Shown here piece by piece: positions 6,492-6,508 of a DNA stretch of 6,508 nt. Each line of letters begins with the position of its first letter. The stretch's first letter is position 1. This stretch comes from UBA4416 sp031539425 (GTDB taxonomy: Bacteria; Bacteroidota; Bacteroidia; B-17B0; Aurantibacillaceae). A model generated the notes under the pieces. It was not told the origin of the DNA, made no database searches, and worked only from the letters and a program-made list of their open reading frames with translations. Position numbers and translations under genes: made by a program. The DNA is taken from NCBI GenBank assembly GCA_031539425.1, contig JAVKLI010000033.1:1-6508 (forward strand), in the 5' to 3' direction.

Positions 6492-6508
6492 TACCGATAT
6501 ATACCGAA

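Overview
The window is AT-rich and looks like chromosomal DNA from a member of the Bacteroidota. Three signs point there: the TonB C-terminal domain with its MPEFPGG signature, the absence of clear Shine-Dalgarno sequences, and a TAnnTTTG-type promoter element ahead of purQ. I would not name a genus. Most genes are ordinary housekeeping or transport genes, and I do not see a new multi-gene defence or mobile system.

Layout: the left edge (3-548, plus strand) is the 3' part of a tonB-type gene. It starts inside a very C-rich, polyproline-coding tract. It is followed by a decayed second copy of the TonB C-terminal domain (about 650-963), broken by frameshifts and stop codons, with a small hairpin at its tail. 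From 975 to 6208 six genes lie on the minus strand with almost no space between them. In transcription order they are purQ (purine synthesis), feoA and feoB (ferrous iron uptake), a glyoxalase II-like metallo-beta-lactamase-fold hydrolase, a TatD-family metal-dependent DNase, and a UbiA-like membrane protein with a degenerate first Asp motif. Gaps are 22, 3 and 6 bases, then two 4-base ATGA overlaps, so the set is probably one operon read from a promoter near 6240. The right edge (6209-6508) holds that promoter, a doubtful plus-strand ORF for a 45-residue one-helix membrane protein, an inverted repeat and a short direct repeat.

The most notable point is the start of feoB. The conserved G1 (P-loop) motif lies upstream of any in-frame ATG, GTG or TTG codon, and the only thing before it is the feoA stop codon in the same reading frame. 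FeoB must start at an ATT codon (5239-5241), be made by read-through from FeoA, or be affected by a mutation or base-call error. The other points of interest are the TonB pseudogene and the C-homopolymer tract, in which the all-proline reading changes frame within the 9-C run.
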